From NCBI RefSeq assembly GCF_004135975.1, contig NZ_CP026538.1, forward strand, positions 248,001-312,000: a stretch of DNA of 64,000 nucleotides, read 5' to 3'. The translations under genes were made by a program, and so were the position numbers. This document shows positions 60,546-64,000 of this stretch, in pieces (the first letter of the stretch is position 1; each line of letters begins with the position of its first letter). Under the pieces are notes generated by a model that saw only the letters and a list, made by a program, of their open reading frames with translations, was not told where the DNA came from and made no database searches. This stretch comes from Solidesulfovibrio carbinolicus (lineage in GTDB: Bacteria > Desulfobacterota > Desulfovibrionia > Desulfovibrionales > Desulfovibrionaceae).

Positions 60546-62891
60546 CTAAGGCGTTGTGGCCGGAGCCGGCGGCTGTTCCGGTTGGCCGGCTTCGATGGTT
60601 TCGACGGTTTTGGGGCGGCGGCTCCGGGGCTTCGGGCGCGGGGCGTCCTCGCCGGCCGGGGCGGCGTCCGGGGCCAGACTTGGCGACTGGCCCGACGCCG
60701 GACCCGAGGGTTGGCCCGACGTGGCGGCGGCCGGCTGGCCCGGGGCGGCCTCGGACGACGGGGCTGCCTCCAGGGCTTCGGGCTTGGGGCGTCGCTGGCG
60801 TCGCTTGGTCGCCGCTTCGCCTTCGGCGGCGGGTGCGTCGGCCTGGGCCGGCCCCACAGACGGCGCCGGCGTCGTGGCCGGGGCCGGCTGACCGGCGCCC
60901 GGCCCGGATTGATCAGCCGGGCCGGCTTCGCTCTCACGGCCGGTCGGCTTGAGCTTTTTGGCCCGCTGGCTCGGGAACCGGTCCAGCACTTCCACTTCAA
61001 TCTCGGTGCCCAGGTCGCTCTCGGGCGTGGTCCGAGGCGGCCCGGCCGGTGCCGGGACGGAACCTGGCGCGGCCGGGGCGGCCGGCGTGGCCTGGGCCGG
61101 CCCGGTCTTGGGCGTGGCCGACGTTTGGCCGGAGGGCACGGGAACGCCTGGGCCGGCCGTGGCCGGCGACCCGACGACGGCCGGCGGCTGTCCCGGCGTC
61201 GCCGGTTGGACGGCCGGCGGGAAGCCCGGCTGGTTCACGGAGGGGCTGGCGGCTGCGCCCTCGGCCGGTTGTCCGGCCGCCTCGGCCGGCGGGCTGGCCG
61301 GCGTCGGGGGTGCGGGCTGTGGCCGGCGCAGGATGAGGAAACCGCCCTGGTCGTAGAGGGTGTCGAACTCCTGGCGGGCGCGGATGACGAAGACGTTGAA
61401 CTCCCGGGCCACGTCCTCGTCCCGGCAGGCTCCCTGGATGAACTCGCAGCCCCGGTCCAGGACGAACCAGGGTCGGGTGAGATCGAGCAGCACGTACTGG
61501 GCCTGCCAGGACCGCACCGGCAGGTTCGGGGTTTGCCGGGTGCGCACGAAGGTCCAGAAATCGGCCCAGGTCGCGCCGGAGAGGTCGCGCACGGGATGGG
61601 GCTCGAACACGCCCAGGGGAAAGCTGTTGTAATCCAGCCGTTCGGCCAGGGCCCCCCAGTTCAGCGTATTTTGGGAGACCACGGCCACGCGCGGGTCCTG
61701 GGGCACGACTTTGAGGATCTCGGCCAGGATGGCGGCGTCCCGGGCGGTGGGTTCGTAGGCGTCGCTGGAAAAGGCAAAGCTGTCGGTGGTCCAGAAAAGG
61801 CGCGACACCGGCGAGGGGGCCAGCATGACGTGGGCGATGGCCAGCCAGCCCATGACCGCGAAAACCACCCGCCCGGCCCCGGCCCCGGACTGGCGGGCCA
61901 GGACGCGCACCGGCCCGAGCACCTGGCAAAAGGCGAAAAAGAGCACCCCGGCCGCGCCGGCGGTGTAGTGGTTGGCCCAGCCGTAATAGCTGGGGTTGGT
62001 GGAGAGCAGGGACAAGGCGATGGTCGGCAGGGCCGGCAGCAGGAGCTTGGGCCGCAGTAGCGGAAAGAAGATCAGGGAGCCAAACAGGAAAAAGAGGTAT
62101 TTCCATTTGCCCGGCACGCCGAGCACCACGGCAAGCACCTTGCCGGGCTGGGTGATCAGGGTGACCAGGGCCGCGCCCGGGCTGCCGCCGAGCCAGGAGA
62201 AGGCTCCGCTTTGGATGCCAAGGCCGGCGTCGGCGGTGCAAAAGGGCACGATCAAAGACGTCGTCACATAAAAATAGAGCGCCCCGAAAGCGGCCAGGAA
62301 CAGCCCCGGACCGCGCCGGCCCTCGCACAGCCACAGATAGGCCCCGCAGCAGATCGTGGTCAGGGCGTAGGGTTCCTTGACCAGGGACGGAGCCAGCCCC
62401 AGCACCACGGCCCAGCCGACGCGGCCGGTGGTGGCGGCGGCCAGGAAGCCGTAGAGGATGGGCACGAGCAGATGGTCGAGGTGGAAGTCAAACAGCGCAT
62501 TGGTCCAGACCGGGAAAAACAGGACATAGGCCAGGGCGGCCAGGGTCCCGTGGCGGCGGCCGGCGAAAAAGGCCGGCAGGGCCAGGACAAAGGCCTGGGA
62601 CACCAAAAGCACAAGGGGCGCGGCCTGATCCGGCACCAGCCGGTAGACCTGGGCGTAGACCGGCAACAGCGGCTGGGCATGGCCGAGAAACGCCCGCCAC
62701 CACTGGCCGGCCACATGGAGCGAGTGGAGGTTGGAGAGAAAGACGCCAAGGTCGAAGACCGTGGAATGCAGGGCCAGGTATTTCAGGCACGACATCACGG
62801 CCAGCACGCCGAACAGGCCGGCGAAGACCGCGCCGCCGACCTTGCGGGCGGGCGGTTCGGGCAAAAGGGCCGGCGCGTGGTCCTTAAGCAT
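60546..62891 (-). CDS. DUF2079 membrane protein with disordered C-terminal tail
   Basis: 781 residues from ATG 62891, overlapping the next upstream stop by 8 bp. The DUF2079 region spans the first ~500 residues (DLGVFLSNLHSLHVAGQWWR; HLDHLLVPILYGFLAAATTG; NPSYYGWANHYTAGAAGVLF). The last ~200 residues are Pro/Ala-rich and disordered with Lys/Arg clusters. DUF2079 proteins are polytopic and often found with envelope glycan genes; a GT-C-like role is suspected, not proven. Confidence 0.75.
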   Translation of the reverse strand: MLKDHAPALLPEPPARKVGGAVFAGLFGVLAVMSCLKYLALHSTVFDLGVFLSNLHSLHVAGQWWRAFLGHAQPLLPVYAQVYRLVPDQAAPLVLLVSQAFVLALPAFFAGRRHGTLAALAYVLFFPVWTNALFDFHLDHLLVPILYGFLAAATTGRVGWAVVLGLAPSLVKEPYALTTICCGAYLWLCEGRRGPGLFLAAFGALYFYVTTSLIVPFCTADAGLGIQSGAFSWLGGSPGAALVTLITQPGKVLAVVLGVPGKWKYLFFLFGSLIFFPLLRPKLLLPALPTIALSLLSTNPSYYGWANHYTAGAAGVLFFAFCQVLGPVRVLARQSGAGAGRVVFAVMGWLAIAHVMLAPSPVSRLFWTTDSFAFSSDAYEPTARDAAILAEILKVVPQDPRVAVVSQNTLNWGALAERLDYNSFPLGVFEPHPVRDLSGATWADFWTFVRTRQTPNLPVRSWQAQYVLLDLTRPWFVLDRGCEFIQGACRDEDVAREFNVFVIRARQEFDTLYDQGGFLILRRPQPAPPTPASPPAEAAGQPAEGAAASPSVNQPGFPPAVQPATPGQPPAVVGSPATAGPGVPVPSGQTSATPKTGPAQATPAAPAAPGSVPAPAGPPRTTPESDLGTEIEVEVLDRFPSQRAKKLKPTGRESEAGPADQSGPGAGQPAPATTPAPSVGPAQADAPAAEGEAATKRRQRRPKPEALEAAPSSEAAPGQPAAATSGQPSGPASGQSPSLAPDAAPAGEDAPRPKPRSRRPKTVETIEAGQPEQPPAPATTP

Positions 62892-64000
62892 GGTCGTCCT
62901 CCCGGCGGCGCGGGGCGAAAAGCCCACAGGCCATGACGGCCAGGCAGAAGACGTAGGCGGTCGCACTTCCCATAAGCCCGATGAGGTACGAGGTTTGGGG
63001 CGCGAAGAAAAGCAGCAGTTCGTAGTCGATGCCGCCGTCGGCCCGGGCGGCGAAATAGCCGGGCGTATCGGAAGCGGCCTCGGGCAACAGGCGCACCAGT
63101 CCCGGCGGCAGCCACCAGGCGTTGGCGAAGCCATACGCCTCGACATGCAGGGCCTCGGGCAGGGCGACCGGGCCGCCCGGGGCCGGGGCGCTCCAGCCGG
63201 CCGGGTCCTGGGGCCTGGAGACGGCCTGGGGCGTGGCCGGGGCAAAGGCCGACGGGAAAAAGGCTTCGGTGAGGCCCAGCGCCGGCAGATTGTCGTTCTG
63301 GATGGCTCCGGCGGTCAGGGGCGAGACGTAGTCCACGGCGAACCGGGACGCGGTTTCCCCGGTCACCTTGCCGCCCGGGCCGTAGACAAAGGCCTCGCGC
63401 TCCTTATTCGCGCCGTCACCCAAGGTGGAGACCAACCCCTTTTTCAGGTAGCCGGCCAGTTCGACTTGGCCGGCCTGGTCCAGGCCCTGGACCGGGAAGG
63501 GATGGTAGGCGGCGGTGAGCGCGGCCATGTCCCGGCCTTGGCCGGTCAGTTCGCCCAGGGTGCGCGGTACGAGCATCGCCTTCCAGCCGGTGTGGAAGGT
63601 TTCCTGGAAGACCAGGGGAAAGCCGGCTGTGGCCCCGTGGACGCGCACCCGCACGGCCGTTGGCCCCAGGCGGCGAAATTCCACCGTGGGCGCGGCAAGG
63701 CGGTTTTTGGGGCGTACCACGGCGAGCTTTTTCTCGCCCGTGCGGTCGGCCAGCAGCCGGGTGGCGGCCGGGCCGCCGCCCTGCATGGCGGCCACGAATT
63801 CCAGAAAGACCGGATCGGAACCGGCCCGCAGATAGACCGTGCCCGGATCGTAGTCCGGCAGCTCGATCTCCTGGGCCAGGGCGGCGGCCACGGCGTTGCC
63901 GCGATACCCTCCGCCCACGGCCTCCACGGCGGCCACCCGGTCGCCGGGGCGCACCAGGGGCAGGAAGTCTTCGTTTTTATACAGGGCCACGTCGCGGAAA
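62884..64000 (-). CDS. YfhO-like membrane protein, C-terminal part (5' end beyond window)
   Basis: No start is required within the window: the frame stays open past 63990 (codons read FRDVALYKNEDFLPLV), so the gene continues to the right. Visible are a beta-rich extracytoplasmic domain with FQETFHTGWKAML, the same type of signature as FSEAFHPGW in the 10.8-kb protein, and one terminal membrane helix (YLIGLMGSATAYVFCLAVMA). It probably belongs to the YfhO/GT-C membrane group. It heads the polysaccharide operon. Confidence 0.7.
   Translation of the reverse strand, partial: FRDVALYKNEDFLPLVRPGDRVAAVEAVGGGYRGNAVAAALAQEIELPDYDPGTVYLRAGSDPVFLEFVAAMQGGGPAATRLLADRTGEKKLAVVRPKNRLAAPTVEFRRLGPTAVRVRVHGATAGFPLVFQETFHTGWKAMLVPRTLGELTGQGRDMAALTAAYHPFPVQGLDQAGQVELAGYLKKGLVSTLGDGANKEREAFVYGPGGKVTGETASRFAVDYVSPLTAGAIQNDNLPALGLTEAFFPSAFAPATPQAVSRPQDPAGWSAPAPGGPVALPEALHVEAYGFANAWWLPPGLVRLLPEAASDTPGYFAARADGGIDYELLLFFAPQTSYLIGLMGSATAYVFCLAVMACGLFAPRRREDDHA

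Noticed and set aside
58164-62060. 1298-codon plus-strand frame over the polysaccharide operon
   Set aside because: It is antisense to two well supported genes and consists of Gly/Arg/Ala-rich low-complexity sequence, as expected in high-GC DNA.
1-64000. tRNA, rRNA or insertion sequences
   Set aside because: No cloverleaf or transposase frame was recognised by eye; a tRNAscan or IS search would be decisive.

Overview
The window is high-GC bacterial chromosome with compact operons, overlapping ATGA/GTGA junctions and strong AGGAGG-type ribosome sites. The gene content fits a member of the Desulfovibrionaceae, perhaps close to Solidesulfovibrio / Desulfovibrio magneticus. The pointers are the fused CobA-HemD protein, a membrane 4Fe-4S protein, a molybdenum-storage-like protein, many sigma54/ModE/PadR/TetR-type regulators, and many GC-rich structured intergenic repeats. 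This placement is inference from gene content, not a search result. No rRNA, tRNA, CRISPR array, insertion sequence or phage gene was recognised.

Layout. 1-7.7 kb: a glycosyltransferase (cut by the left edge), a LysM lipoprotein, a CgeB-type glycosyltransferase, a large AsmA-like protein and a small secreted protein. 7.8-10.6 kb: a lipoprotein, then the overlapping pair cobA-hemD and purN. 10.8-20.5 kb: an envelope polysaccharide operon with a GT-C/AftD-like membrane protein, a UbiA-family polyprenyl-phosphate phosphoribosyltransferase, a radical SAM-SDR fusion and two GT4 glycosyltransferases. This is the most interesting coding region. 20.6-29.8 kb: a Fic protein, a lone MacB-type permease with a ModE-like regulator, a MATE exporter, a DUF2156 protein, a CheY-like regulator, a NapH-like ferredoxin, a TauE/SafE exporter and a molybdenum-storage-like kinase-fold protein. 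30-38.3 kb: PadR and a divergent small gene, a TiaS-like protein, a degenerate sigma54 activator, an outer-membrane barrel and a TetR regulator that share an operator, a NodIJ-like ABC exporter and a Fic-like protein lacking its catalytic His. 38.4-46.9 kb: a DEAD-box helicase, an EamA exporter, two toxin-antitoxin modules (brnTA and GNAT/DUF1778), PutA and Lrp. 47-56.3 kb: a secreted 5'-nucleotidase, an OlsF-like fusion acyltransferase, MerR, a NemR-type TetR with a CGGC protein, an unknown two-gene operon and aroC. 56.3-64 kb: a second envelope polysaccharide operon (flippase, 988-aa unknown, DUF2079 protein, YfhO-like protein cut by the right edge).

Between genes lie nests of structured repeats: a short class A element, a two-hairpin class B element (expanded to a six-unit array at 18.84-18.98 kb), and long hairpins with arms of 19-25 bp. 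Copies differ by compensatory base changes, so the fold rather than the sequence appears to be kept. Several transcription factors sit beside matching operator palindromes. That lets small regulons be proposed directly from the sequence: TetR-barrel, NemR-CGGC protein, brnTA and DUF1778-GNAT.
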